Of a stretch of DNA of 64,000 nt, positions 35,484 through 45,882 are shown one piece after another. Where the stretch lies: the NCBI GenBank assembly GCA_017387565.1, contig JAFOEY010000016.1, forward strand, positions 1-64,000, read 5' to 3'. The DNA is from Lachnospiraceae bacterium (GTDB lineage: Bacteria; Bacillota; Clostridia; Lachnospirales; Lachnospiraceae). A program made the position numbers and the translations under genes. The first letter of the stretch is position 1, and each line of letters begins with the position of its first letter. Under the pieces are notes generated by a model. The model saw only the letters and a program-made list of their open reading frames with translations. It was not told the origin of the DNA and searched no databases.

Positions 35484-37976
35484 ATGAAGGAATTGTTTTT
35501 GGCAAAAAAGAATAAGCGCAATAGTGGTTTTTCTTTGGTTGAACTTGTTGTAGCAATCGGTATTTTGGCTGTTATTTCGACCATTGTTGCTTTTATGATG
35601 ACCTCATCTTCTAAAAATTACGGTCGTATGAGTGTGGAAACACAGTTACAATCAGAAGCCCAGCTTGTGGCAAATGCAATTTCCGAGTATGCCATCGACT
35701 CTTATGATGCTAAAAATCAGTGCTCTGTATCAATCAATAGTATCTATGATAATACAGAAAATAAAGTTTTGGTTTTGTATTCCAAAGAGCGTAACGGAGT
35801 TGAATATAATTATGTAATTACCAGAACCGCTGAAAATAAGCTTTATCTTGGTGAACGCTCCAAAAATCCCGGAGATGCATGGTCCGGTTTTACGTTTTCA
35901 CTTTTAGGTAATTATATTACAGATTTTACGGTAGATACATCTCATGTTGATAAAGAAAACATTATTAATTTTCAGTTGACATATACAAAAAATAAAAGAA
36001 CTTATAACGGCAACTATCAGGTATTGATGCGTAATCGTGCATATGCTGATAAGGACACGAAGAATAACAATAATAATGATTCGATGAAGTTGATTCTTGG
36101 ATTACAGCCCAAGCAGATTTATGTAGATATTATTGGTGGTGCTCCGGGAAATAATTACTATTATAATGAGATTTCCGATGGGGGAAAAAGAACTTTAACA
36201 TCATCAGGCATTGAGTTAACTTCTTCTGTTACATCAAATAAAATTCTTACAGATAATAAAGTAGAATGGTATCTGAATGGCGCAGATGAGAACGGTTTTG
36301 ATTTACCTGAAGCTGATTTAGATGCATCAGGTAATAAACAATTGAGCGAGAAAGCATATTTAAAGATTGTGGATGGATATAATTTTGATAATTCTGCAAT
36401 AGATGATTTTACGATTTCTGTTGCAAAGTCTGTTCTTGATGCAGAGGGTAATACAGTCAGCGCATCTTCAAAACAAACTAAGGTTCATTTGCGTCGTGTA
36501 AAAAGCATACGTTTGATTGCGGTCTCCGGCTCAACCGCATGGAAAAGTATATATGATTCATACAATGGAAATCCTATAAAATCAGACGAAGTAGATAGTT
36601 ATGCATATCCTGATGCGTATGGAAATTATTATACGATGGTATTTAATGCCAATATTATTCAGAAATGGGTACCGTATGCCGGTGGTCTGACATGGAAACT
36701 TGAGATGAAGGATAAGAACAGTAACGATTGGGTTACACCTGCTGCATCGTATGCCAGACTGCAGTATAATGAAACAGACAGCTCTACCACAAACTCTGTT
36801 ATATTTGGTAATTCTGTTATGAATGGACAGATTTATAAAATAACGGCAACATCCAAATTTGATGGTTCTAAACTTGGGGAATATACTTTTGGCATTGCTC
36901 CTCGTGAACGTGAAAATGGCGGTGGTTATCATGGTCGTGGTTTTTATGTGAATTTAAATGATTATCTGAAAGATACAGATTTTCCTATTGATACTACAGG
37001 AGAAAATGGTCTGGCTGATAATAAGATTTTCAAGGATCAGAATGCACTGAGTATAGATATTACTGCAGATGCGAAGATAGAAGCATATGATAAATATCAG
37101 GATGCAGGTGGTAGTTGTTATTATTTTATAGATTATGCATCCTCGACATATAATCAAAAACAAAGATTCGATTTTTATTCACAAAATATGGTATCTACTC
37201 TTGATGCGCAAATAGCTGGTGATGTTGTTAAAGGTATTAAATACGATACTCGTCCCGTTTTTGTTCATAAGGTGGCACCGTCATCGGATGTTCTTGTAAT
37301 TACAAGAGGAAAATCATCAGATGTAAAAGTTAAGACGGATTATTATAATATTATTAACTCCGATTATTTTGGTATTTATATTGATAATGATTCGTTGGCA
37401 GGAACACAGGACTTTTCTGGCAATTTAAATAATGCTAACAGTGATTCGAATCCATTTTTAAAAGTGGAATATGCCAGCAGTTATGGAGATGCAAAGCATT
37501 TTGTTGATATTGCACGCATTACCTTGACGGCAAAAGATTCTCAGGTTTACAATGCTAATCCAATAACGGTTCGATTTACTGCGGATGATTATTATAAACT
37601 ATGTTTTATGCCTGATGAGGCGGGAGCAAAATATAAATACTCTGATTATATAACAAATTCAATTGCAGTGAGTGGTTCATACGGATGGACGGGATATACA
37701 AGGTCAGCTACGGATTATACCGTGTATATTGCCAATGTGGTTGGTCAGAATGTATTTATTTCCGGACCGTCGACAACCGTTGGCACCTGTAAATTTCCAC
37801 TGGAAGATGTTAAGAAAGCAACAAGTTCCAAACCAAAATCAATCGGTGGTTATGATAGCGATGGTAAGTATATTAGTAATATTGCTAAGGCATATATGAA
37901 TGGTTCAAAATATATGTGTGAATATAACGGAAATACATACACATATAATCAGACATATCATTACTGGAGTAATTAA
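35484..37976 (+). CDS. Minor pseudopilin, GspJ/PilW-like, oversized
   Basis: An 830-residue protein with a longer leader ending in NSGFSLVELVVAIGILAVI (cleavage after Gly17, Glu5 present). The following helix and the SVETQLQSEAQLVANAIS stretch resemble GspJ/PilW. About 640 extra residues make a long exported tail of beta-rich, Tyr- and Asp-rich modules with no family recognised. Overlaps no other gene; AGGAGAAGGA precedes the start. A tail of this size suggests a surface or adhesin function at the pilus tip, but that is inference. Confidence 0.75.
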   Translation: MKELFLAKKNKRNSGFSLVELVVAIGILAVISTIVAFMMTSSSKNYGRMSVETQLQSEAQLVANAISEYAIDSYDAKNQCSVSINSIYDNTENKVLVLYSKERNGVEYNYVITRTAENKLYLGERSKNPGDAWSGFTFSLLGNYITDFTVDTSHVDKENIINFQLTYTKNKRTYNGNYQVLMRNRAYADKDTKNNNNNDSMKLILGLQPKQIYVDIIGGAPGNNYYYNEISDGGKRTLTSSGIELTSSVTSNKILTDNKVEWYLNGADENGFDLPEADLDASGNKQLSEKAYLKIVDGYNFDNSAIDDFTISVAKSVLDAEGNTVSASSKQTKVHLRRVKSIRLIAVSGSTAWKSIYDSYNGNPIKSDEVDSYAYPDAYGNYYTMVFNANIIQKWVPYAGGLTWKLEMKDKNSNDWVTPAASYARLQYNETDSSTTNSVIFGNSVMNGQIYKITATSKFDGSKLGEYTFGIAPRERENGGGYHGRGFYVNLNDYLKDTDFPIDTTGENGLADNKIFKDQNALSIDITADAKIEAYDKYQDAGGSCYYFIDYASSTYNQKQRFDFYSQNMVSTLDAQIAGDVVKGIKYDTRPVFVHKVAPSSDVLVITRGKSSDVKVKTDYYNIINSDYFGIYIDNDSLAGTQDFSGNLNNANSDSNPFLKVEYASSYGDAKHFVDIARITLTAKDSQVYNANPITVRFTADDYYKLCFMPDEAGAKYKYSDYITNSIAVSGSYGWTGYTRSATDYTVYIANVVGQNVFISGPSTTVGTCKFPLEDVKKATSSKPKSIGGYDSDGKYISNIAKAYMNGSKYMCEYNGNTYTYNQTYHYWSN

Positions 37977-38012
37977 AATTAATGCACGAATTTTTCCGAA
38001 TAGGAGAGGGCA

Positions 38013-41000
38013 ATGAAAATGAGTAAAGGCAAAAAAAGGTTCTTAATCGCATGCGTAGCTGTTTTAGTGGCAGGCATTACATTGGTTGTTGCTTTAATGA
38101 ATGATGTTACGGATGTTGTTGCGACACAAAAAGTTTTTGAGGGAATGACAAAAAACTTTGGCACAGATAAACAAGTTAATATTCTGGAAATTGTTCCTAC
38201 AGATGAAGTTTATACCGGAAAGGTAACAGTAGATACAACCGAAATTGATTATAATATTAATTCAAAATCAGAATTAGGTTATTTTATGCCTTTATCAATT
38301 TCACAGCAATATGGTACATATAATGTAAGTAGTGAATATAAACAAAACAATCCTTTATATGTATCAAGAGGTGCGGTTCATGGCGTAATTGATACGTATG
38401 AACCTGATAATGATGCTCATGATGATTCGGGATTTAAAAACCATCTTTATAATCTGTACCAGTATGGTCTGATAAAGCCTAATGGTTCTGATGCAGGCTG
38501 GTATACGGGAATTAGTGAATATCCGATTTATGCTGCCACAGGTATTTTTTCTTCCGTTAAGACAGGAGATTTCGATCAGTTTTTAGCAGGTCGTCTGGTT
38601 GATGGATATTATTACTATAATAGAACGAATACAGGAAAGTATTATATTGATCCGAATAAGTTCTATATCAATGAATATGATAATAATACCATTTATATTG
38701 TAAATAGCATAAGTGACAATTCCATGCCAAATTCTGTAAGTGTCAATAGTATAAGTGGTGTGGTATATGTAAGTGGTAACAGTATTGTCGATATTGCTTC
38801 ATCTGAATTAAGTCTGCCAAAAGATAAAAGCGGTGTAGTTGTTGTAGAGGATAGAACCAACACCAATGATGGTAATGTTGATTTTGAGTATACGATGGGA
38901 GTTGCTTCACCTTATCATTTATATAAAGGCTTCCCAAGCAATGCATCGCTTGCCGGAGTATATTTTACAAAAGATGATAAGGCTATCTGTAAAAATGGTG
39001 ACTGGTGGAATGAATATGTAATGGGAGATTTAAAGACCTATGAAGGTGCTAAGGTGGATACTCCCTATACTGTTAAGGCTGCAAAAAATGTTACAGTGAA
39101 TGATATTATAGATGCGGATTTGATTTACATTTCCGGAACATATGAATCTTTTACTACTGCAGCTTTTTCAGATGGTTCGGTCGGAAGTGATATTTCAGAA
39201 GATGTATTATTACAGATTTATAATGATGAAGTTAATTATAAGCATAAAGCGGTTATGATGGACTATGCTGTATATGATGCCTCTTTGGGAAATAATATCA
39301 GTAAGTTAGCTGCTTTATTGTGGCAAAAGTCTCAGTCTGCATTCTATACAAATAATGTAGATGATCACCCGACATGGTTTACTGCCGGAACAGTAACAGA
39401 TACAGCAAAGGGTTCGACTGTTGCAAAAGAGCAGAGTTACCATAATTTAAATACTGCTGCTTTAGCAGATACCGCTTTGTGGTCTGCAGCGAAAGAGACT
39501 ATGGTTCCTGCCGGTATCGGCAACGGAAACTTTATAACGGGTAATACTTATGTATACAACCATCATATGAGTGACTTTGCGGGTTCAAAAGTTATGCTGG
39601 ATGCATTGGATATTTTTGCAAACGGTGACTTTAAGACACCATATACAGGTACGGTTGTAGAGCAGGGATTTTCTGCTGTCAGTCGTTATATTGATGCAAC
39701 AAATAAAAATTCATATTCTGATTTGTTATCGACAGATATTACACCGGCTGTTTGTATTCAGTATATTTTAGTCAGTGAGGGTGTTGATCTGGATGTTATG
39801 AAGACTTCTCTTCGGGTGTTGGAAATAGAGCCTGTTCCTGCTTTCTTATACAATACACAAAGAGGAAGTCAGGAATATGCGGAATTAAATGATAGTAATT
39901 CTGCAGATAAAAAAGTAAAAGAAAATCGTAACAATTTTGTGAAGAAATATTTGTCATCCTTCTATACAGAAGAGGACCGTATCAACTTTATTGAGTTTAC
40001 ATCCATGACGATATATGAATTCAATGCAAGAAATGAAGACCTGGTTGAAACCTATGATATAATTTATATCGGTGATGAAACAACCAGAAACGGAAAGAAT
40101 TTGTATTATACCGACGGTTCAAAGAGAAAAACTCTGGAATGGAACGATTCTAAAAATGAATATGAATTACAGAAAATCGCTTTATCCAACTTCAGGGATG
40201 ATAATATGATTGGTAACCTGTATTATAATGTTGGTGACAAAGTTCAAGTATTTGGTATGTTCCAAAGTGGAGATAACGATGGTGTCAGCGGATGGCTTGA
40301 TAAGGATAAGTTTAAGGACCCAAATGTTATTTGGACACGTTATTCACCTCGTGATATTACCAAAAATAATTTGGCGAAGTTGAAGGAGTTTGTTGAATCC
40401 AAGGCGCTTGTTTTAGTTGCAGAGGGCTTATTTGGTACACCTAGCGGTGATGTAAAAAATACGCAGGTTAACCCTACCATTGTGACCGGTAATAAATCAA
40501 ATGATGATGTATACGGCAGAGTGGACAATTCTTCAAATTTGTATGAATTTCTAAACTTTGCTTTAGGGAAAAATTATTATGTAGATGCAGATGGGTTAGG
40601 TTCATATGTCACCCCAACCAGTGGCGGAACCGTTTATGAAAACGTTGTTTCTGTAGCGGATATTAAACGTGGTCTTGTTGATAAGGAATTACTGGCAGAA
40701 TACGTTTCGACTGAAAAACTGGCATTAAACTTAATTGATAAACCCACGCCTTATACATATTCAGCACAGAGTAATGGCGTCATTACATCTTCTGCGTACC
40801 TGAATACGATTGATGATGACGGAACCAGATATCTGGAATACAAGTTTACCATTGAAGGAGATAGTGAAAATACTGCTGAATTAGGTTATTCCGTTGCCTT
40901 GTATGTTGATATCAATAAAGACGGTAAGTTTTCAAAAACGACTGAGAACGTACAGGATATTGTCATTACAATCAATTCAAACGGACAGGAAGCTCTTAAA

Positions 41001-43283
41001 AATGAGTCAAACGAATATGTTCTTTCCCCTAGTGTGGAATATACATTACGAAGGGATATTGCTAATGATTTCAGCGGACTGTTAAACTGGAAATTGGACA
41101 TTAAGTCCAATAAGGTTTCGCATATACACGATTCGGCATCCGGATATACACTGGTAAAAGATGCCAATGCGCAAAAGAAAAAAATCCGTATTCTTCAGAT
41201 TACCAATGATAATTCAACTTTGGATATGGAGGCTCGTCTGTATAATGCAAGAACCTCTTCTACATCAAACAATTGGAGTCTTTTGATGAATAAAGTACCG
41301 GATTATGAGTTATATATCCGTACAATTAAGGTTTCTGAATATCAGACTGCTTTACAGAATAAATACAATGAATACGTAGCGAAAGTGAATAAAGATAACT
41401 TGTCACTTCCGGATGCAGAGAAAGTTACACCGATGACTTATACGGAATATGCACAAAAGTCATATGACACTTTCTTTAAGGATTTTGTAGTTCAGAATGT
41501 GAATCTGAAATCTTGTTCTGAAACCCCACAGAATCATTCTACACCGGGACCGTCTAATTCTTATATTAAAGCAAGTGAACTGAAAAGCAGAGGATATACA
41601 GACGAAATCGGAGTTGACATGATTGTCTGCGGTTTTGGTGATGATTATAAGGCATTTACTTCATCGGAAGCCTTGATTGCTTTGCAGGCATTCATTCAGA
41701 TGGGTAAGCCGGTATTGACAACACATGACTTTGTGCATTTCCGTATCGGTGTATCACAAAACAGGGTATTGCGTAATTCATTTGGTGCAGATTTATATGG
41801 TGTTACACAAAACTTGACAGTAACAACTGATTCCCTGACAGGAAATCAAAAAGTTTCCATGTTAAATGCATGGAATCCTGTAACGGTTAAGAATAATACA
41901 GACTTTAAAGCACAACGTATTTCGGGAGCAGATTTACTTGGCTATTTGCATTCCAGTTATGCATATACCAGATCCGCAAATGCTGATGTATTTGAGGTTA
42001 TTGAAAATACAGGTAAAGAGGTTTCTTATCAGCCAAATAGTTTAAGGAATACAACGACACCTGAAACACAGGGATTGTCTTCTATGATTATTGAGTGGAA
42101 CCGTGATAATAATAAGTCAAAGAAGTCATGGATGAATGCTAATAACTGTTCAGCAGGTAAGACCCAGTGGAATTCAGGTGGACAGAATGACTTAGGTGAT
42201 GATAAGTTATATATGGTTGAGCAGGTTAACGAAGGTCAGATAACCAATTATCCTTATCGACTAAAGAAATCGTTTAGAACGACTGCCACCCATAGCCAGT
42301 ATTATTGTTTGGATTTAACCTCGGATTTGGATCATGATGAAGAATCTGATGTCGTTGTCTGGTATGCATTGGGTGATTCAAGTAAAACAGATCCGAATGC
42401 ATGGGGAAATAATCCTTACAGCGAAACATCAGGTGGTTCCATTAACCCTGCAAACGGATATTATATTTATAATGATGGTAATATTACCTATACCGGTGCC
42501 GGTCATAAGAATTTAACAGATGCCAAATTGGATGAGGTTGAGTTGTTTATTAATACTCTGATTGCAGCTTATGAAACCGGTATCTCGAATCCTTCGGTTG
42601 AATTCTATAATTCACCGGATATTAATGATAAACCGATAACATCAGTTGTTGTGCCTTATGATGGTAATGTGACCGATCCGGATAAAGGATCAGAAAATAA
42701 ATTTGATTCATCTATTTTGAAAGCTAAGGGTTCATCAGAATATATGTACAAATTCGTTGATCCGAATACGGAAAGCAGTAAGGGAGTAACCGCTGCTGAC
42801 GGTACGATGGTTTATTACCGCGTCGGGGATTATAACTTTGTCCGTGGTACAAAGAATATCACAACCAGATATTATTTACAGGTGCCGAGTGTTATTAAAG
42901 ATGAAGAAAACAACAAGTTATATTATGAAATGCCGGATAAGACCAAACTGGATGTTGTTTCTTTAGATGTTAATGGAACGCCGGTCTCCGCTGTTGATAT
43001 TTCAAATAGAATTAATACCTATGCAACAAGTGGTATGCTTTTATCTGATACAGCGATGACGAAAAACAAAGATGGTTCAATCAGTGGAGTTGAATCAGGC
43101 AGGGCATATGGTTTCTACTTACCGATGAATTTGTTAAATGAGAATGCAGGCTTTACGATTTTAGTTGAAGCACAGACGACCATTACAACGATTTCCACTT
43201 CCGGATACGGTAAGAATACCACGACAGAAAAAGCTTACCAATCCTTATCGGTTGTGAAAGCAGATTTATTGGATCTGGATTAA
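38013..43283 (+). CDS. Giant exported DUF5057-like protein, candidate pilus tip protein
   Basis: At 1756 residues this is the largest gene of the window. A basic N terminus and one hydrophobic segment (about 9-30) act as signal or anchor; no G-F prepilin site and no LPXTG motif are seen. Residues about 1050-1350 contain KIRILQITNDNST, DMIVCGFGDDY and KPVLTTHDFVHF, which resemble DUF5057 (recognised from memory). NILEIVPTDEV near 50 and LRVLEIEPVPAF near 605 look like further copies of the same opening strand, so the protein may hold several related modules. It ends the pilus operon, after the four minor pseudopilins, the place PilY1 takes in Gram-negative loci. AGGAG lies six bases upstream of the first ATG. 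Confidence 0.75.
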   Translation: MKMSKGKKRFLIACVAVLVAGITLVVALMNDVTDVVATQKVFEGMTKNFGTDKQVNILEIVPTDEVYTGKVTVDTTEIDYNINSKSELGYFMPLSISQQYGTYNVSSEYKQNNPLYVSRGAVHGVIDTYEPDNDAHDDSGFKNHLYNLYQYGLIKPNGSDAGWYTGISEYPIYAATGIFSSVKTGDFDQFLAGRLVDGYYYYNRTNTGKYYIDPNKFYINEYDNNTIYIVNSISDNSMPNSVSVNSISGVVYVSGNSIVDIASSELSLPKDKSGVVVVEDRTNTNDGNVDFEYTMGVASPYHLYKGFPSNASLAGVYFTKDDKAICKNGDWWNEYVMGDLKTYEGAKVDTPYTVKAAKNVTVNDIIDADLIYISGTYESFTTAAFSDGSVGSDISEDVLLQIYNDEVNYKHKAVMMDYAVYDASLGNNISKLAALLWQKSQSAFYTNNVDDHPTWFTAGTVTDTAKGSTVAKEQSYHNLNTAALADTALWSAAKETMVPAGIGNGNFITGNTYVYNHHMSDFAGSKVMLDALDIFANGDFKTPYTGTVVEQGFSAVSRYIDATNKNSYSDLLSTDITPAVCIQYILVSEGVDLDVMKTSLRVLEIEPVPAFLYNTQRGSQEYAELNDSNSADKKVKENRNNFVKKYLSSFYTEEDRINFIEFTSMTIYEFNARNEDLVETYDIIYIGDETTRNGKNLYYTDGSKRKTLEWNDSKNEYELQKIALSNFRDDNMIGNLYYNVGDKVQVFGMFQSGDNDGVSGWLDKDKFKDPNVIWTRYSPRDITKNNLAKLKEFVESKALVLVAEGLFGTPSGDVKNTQVNPTIVTGNKSNDDVYGRVDNSSNLYEFLNFALGKNYYVDADGLGSYVTPTSGGTVYENVVSVADIKRGLVDKELLAEYVSTEKLALNLIDKPTPYTYSAQSNGVITSSAYLNTIDDDGTRYLEYKFTIEGDSENTAELGYSVALYVDINKDGKFSKTTENVQDIVITINSNGQEALKNESNEYVLSPSVEYTLRRDIANDFSGLLNWKLDIKSNKVSHIHDSASGYTLVKDANAQKKKIRILQITNDNSTLDMEARLYNARTSSTSNNWSLLMNKVPDYELYIRTIKVSEYQTALQNKYNEYVAKVNKDNLSLPDAEKVTPMTYTEYAQKSYDTFFKDFVVQNVNLKSCSETPQNHSTPGPSNSYIKASELKSRGYTDEIGVDMIVCGFGDDYKAFTSSEALIALQAFIQMGKPVLTTHDFVHFRIGVSQNRVLRNSFGADLYGVTQNLTVTTDSLTGNQKVSMLNAWNPVTVKNNTDFKAQRISGADLLGYLHSSYAYTRSANADVFEVIENTGKEVSYQPNSLRNTTTPETQGLSSMIIEWNRDNNKSKKSWMNANNCSAGKTQWNSGGQNDLGDDKLYMVEQVNEGQITNYPYRLKKSFRTTATHSQYYCLDLTSDLDHDEESDVVVWYALGDSSKTDPNAWGNNPYSETSGGSINPANGYYIYNDGNITYTGAGHKNLTDAKLDEVELFINTLIAAYETGISNPSVEFYNSPDINDKPITSVVVPYDGNVTDPDKGSENKFDSSILKAKGSSEYMYKFVDPNTESSKGVTAADGTMVYYRVGDYNFVRGTKNITTRYYLQVPSVIKDEENNKLYYEMPDKTKLDVVSLDVNGTPVSAVDISNRINTYATSGMLLSDTAMTKNKDGSISGVESGRAYGFYLPMNLLNENAGFTILVEAQTTITTISTSGYGKNTTTEKAYQSLSVVKADLLDLD

Positions 43284-43327
43284 TTGTCTTGAATGTCCTG
43301 TTTTTGGGAGTTCAGATTATTACATAA

Positions 43328-43367
43328 AACAAACGCTGTAGACTTTTGGTTTGCAGCGTTTGTTTTT
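43328..43367 (+). terminator. Intrinsic terminator of the pilus operon
   Basis: Perfect 11-base stem AACAAACGCTG / CAGCGTTTGTT followed by a T-rich run, 45 bases after the stop of the giant gene. Confidence 0.85.
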
Positions 43368-43376
43368 GTATTAATA

Positions 43377-43450
43377 TGATACCAAGGATAATATTTTTCA
43401 TGCCAGCATGAAAAGTATGAATTTGGAACTCGCAAAAGATGAGAAAATAA
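43377..43450. repeat. Decayed copy of element A (left half)
   Basis: TGATACCA, then the TTTTCATG..CATGAAA hairpin, AGTATGA and CGCAAAA.ATGAGAAA match the left half of the copy at 19801 with many substitutions. The right half with the GGGGTCAAAA hairpin is missing. Confidence 0.65.
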
Positions 43451-43555
43451 TTGTCTGATTGATTGATGAAATTAATGCCATATAATTGTCACGGCATTAT
43501 TATGCATTTATTTGCTATTGCTCTATTGGAATCCATAAAGAACGAATTAGAAAAT

Positions 43556-43628
43556 AACTTCGGCATAGACAATGATATGTATCCAGAATCCTAAGTGCAT
43601 TTCATGATAATGCTGAAGTTCTTTTTTA
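43556..43628 (+). terminator. Hairpin with T-tract before topA (candidate terminator)
   Basis: Arms AACTTCGGCAT and ATGCTGAAGTT (one G-T pair) close a 43-base loop and are followed by CTTTTTTAT. It lies 30 bases before the topA promoter and could insulate it. The bases between 43451 and 43555 show no convincing gene. Confidence 0.4.
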
Positions 43629-43657
43629 TGAAAAAAATCTAAAATCAAAAAAAATTC

Positions 43658-43686
43658 TTTACACATTTGATTTTTTCGTGTATAGT
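43658..43686 (+). promoter_or_regulatory. topA promoter
   Basis: TTTACA, 17-base spacer, TATAGT, 40 bases before the topA start codon. Confidence 0.65.
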
Positions 43687-43726
43687 TTGTACCATTGTAA
43701 GAGTTTCAAAAAAGGGGATATTAAAA

Positions 43727-45796
43727 ATGGCAAAATATCTGGTCATCGTGGAATCACCTGCAAAAGTTAAAACGATTAAAAAGTTTTTGGGTCCGAACTA
43801 TGAAGTTATGGCAAGTAATGGTCATGTCAGGGATTTGCCAAAATCAACATTGGGAATAGATTTTGAAAATGATTATGAACCGAAGTACATTACAATTCGG
43901 GGAAAGGGTGATATTCTCTCTGCACTTCGTAAGGAAGTAAAGAAAGCTGAAAAAATATATCTGGCAACAGACCCGGACCGTGAAGGTGAAGCTATTTCGT
44001 GGCATTTGTTTGAAGCATTGAAGCTTCAGGATAAAAAAGTATACCGGATTACATTTAATGAGATTACAAAGACGGCAGTAAAAGAATCCTTAAAACATCC
44101 GCGTGAGATTGATATGAATCTGGTGAATGCCCAGCAGACCAGACGAATTTTAGATCGTATGGTGGGTTATAAAATTTCACCTTTATTATGGGAAAAGGTA
44201 AAACGTGGATTGAGTGCAGGACGTGTTCAGTCTGTTGCTTTGCGTCTGATTGGAGACCGGGAGGATGAAATTAATGCATTTATTCCGGAAGAATACTGGA
44301 CACTGGATGCCGATTTTGTGATTGCAGGCGAGCAGAAGCCTCTGGTTGCTAAATTCTATGGCAAAAAAGATGAAAAGATTTCTATCGGCTCAAAAGAGCA
44401 GTTGGATCATATTTTAAAAGACTTAAAGGATGCTAAATATCAGATTTCCGATATTAAGATTGGTGAGAGAGTACGCAAACAGCCCTTGCCGTTTACTACT
44501 TCTACTTTACAACAGGAAGCATCAAAGACATTAAATTATTCTACACAAAAGACGATGCGTCTGGCACAGCAGTTATATGAAGGTGTTGAAATCAAAGGGC
44601 AGGGTACGGTTGGTTTAATCAGTTACCTGCGTACGGATTCAACCCGAATTTCCGAAGAAGCATCAAAAGCTGCAGCGGAATTTATAGAGGAAAGCTATGG
44701 TAAGAATTATCTCGCCGGTGAAACAAATAAAAAGACTTCCAAAGGAAAGATTCAGGATGCACACGAAGCAATCCGTCCCACAGACATCAATCGAATTCCT
44801 TCTTCATTAAAGGATTCATTGCCCAGAGATTTATTCCGTTTGTATCAGCTGATTTGGAAACGCTTTACCGCAAGCCAGATGGCTCCGGCTGTGTATGAAA
44901 CCACTTCTGTCAAAATTGATGCTGCTGATTATCGTTTTACGGTTGCAGCCAGCAAGGTCAAATTTGACGGTTTTATGAGTGTCTATACCGAAGCAGACGG
45001 TGAGAAGGCAGAACCCAACAAGCTTTTGACTTCCTTAAGCAAAGATACAAAGCTTTCTTTGGAGGAATTCCATTATGATCAGCATTTTACACAGCCACCG
45101 GCTCATTATACGGAAGCAAGTCTGGTTCATACTATGGAAGAGTTGGGAATTGGACGTCCTTCAACTTATGCACCTACGATTACAACCATTTTAGCGCGTC
45201 GTTATGTTGGAAAAGAAGGAAAGAACTTGTTTATGACAGAAATCGGTGATGTTGTAAACAATATGATGAAAGAAGCTTTTCCTACCATTGTCGATGTCAA
45301 TTTTACGGTTAATATGGAATCTTTATTGGATGGTATTGAAGAAGACAGCACCAATTGGAAAGTTATTTTAAAGAATTTCTATCCCGATTTGGAAAATGCT
45401 GTAGAGCAGGCTGAAAAAACTCTTGAGCATGTCAAGATTGCTGATGAAGAAACGGATGTCAAATGTGAACTTTGCGGTCGCAATATGGTTATCAAGTATG
45501 GCCCTCACGGTAAGTTCCTCGGTTGTCCTGGATTTCCGGAATGCCACAACACAAAACCTTATCTGGAAAAGATCGGAGTATCTTGTCCGAAATGCGGAAA
45601 GGATATCGTTGTGAAACGTACCCAAAAAGGCCGTAGATTTTACGGCTGTGAAGGATATCCGGAATGTGATTTTATGGTTTGGCAGAAACCTGTGGACAAA
45701 AAGTGTCCCGATTGCGGAAATGTCTTAATCCAAAAGGGGAATAAACTCTGCTGTGCCGATGAAAAATGTGGCTATGTGGAGCAACTGAAGAAGTAA
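43727..45796 (+). CDS. topA: DNA topoisomerase I (type IA)
   Basis: The 689-residue enzyme relaxes negative supercoils. The N-terminal Toprim domain shows YLVIVESPAKVKTIKKFLG and DPDREGEAISWHL with the metal-binding acidic residues. The catalytic tyrosine lies in GLISYLRTDSTRIS near 300. The C terminus carries three four-cysteine zinc ribbons (CELCGRN..C..FPEC, CPKCGKD..C..YPEC, CPDCGN..C..KC). The ATG at 43727 is chosen over an upstream in-frame start because AAAGGGG lies nine bases before it and the Toprim domain begins at once. In many Firmicutes topA lies a few genes upstream of codY and flgB, as here. Confidence 0.96.
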   Translation: MAKYLVIVESPAKVKTIKKFLGPNYEVMASNGHVRDLPKSTLGIDFENDYEPKYITIRGKGDILSALRKEVKKAEKIYLATDPDREGEAISWHLFEALKLQDKKVYRITFNEITKTAVKESLKHPREIDMNLVNAQQTRRILDRMVGYKISPLLWEKVKRGLSAGRVQSVALRLIGDREDEINAFIPEEYWTLDADFVIAGEQKPLVAKFYGKKDEKISIGSKEQLDHILKDLKDAKYQISDIKIGERVRKQPLPFTTSTLQQEASKTLNYSTQKTMRLAQQLYEGVEIKGQGTVGLISYLRTDSTRISEEASKAAAEFIEESYGKNYLAGETNKKTSKGKIQDAHEAIRPTDINRIPSSLKDSLPRDLFRLYQLIWKRFTASQMAPAVYETTSVKIDAADYRFTVAASKVKFDGFMSVYTEADGEKAEPNKLLTSLSKDTKLSLEEFHYDQHFTQPPAHYTEASLVHTMEELGIGRPSTYAPTITTILARRYVGKEGKNLFMTEIGDVVNNMMKEAFPTIVDVNFTVNMESLLDGIEEDSTNWKVILKNFYPDLENAVEQAEKTLEHVKIADEETDVKCELCGRNMVIKYGPHGKFLGCPGFPECHNTKPYLEKIGVSCPKCGKDIVVKRTQKGRRFYGCEGYPECDFMVWQKPVDKKCPDCGNVLIQKGNKLCCADEKCGYVEQLKK

Positions 45797-45808
45797 TTGA
45801 AGAATTTG

Positions 45809-45856
45809 AATGACACCGGAGCAAAGGGAATAATATCTTTTGCTTATGGTGTCATT
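45809..45856 (+). terminator. Terminator candidate downstream of topA
   Basis: Long imperfect hairpin: AATGACACC / GGTGTCATT arms with an inner AGCAAA / TTTGCT extension. The T-tract after it is weak. It also lies at the convergent end of the minus-strand small ORF, so it may act on both strands. Confidence 0.55.
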
Positions 45857-45882
45857 TATAGATTAGAAGAAATATAGCATAG

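Noticed and set aside
43466-43594. 42-codon plus-strand ORF between element A remnant and topA
   Set aside because: No ribosome site, no recognisable sequence, and it overlaps the left arm of a terminator-like hairpin.
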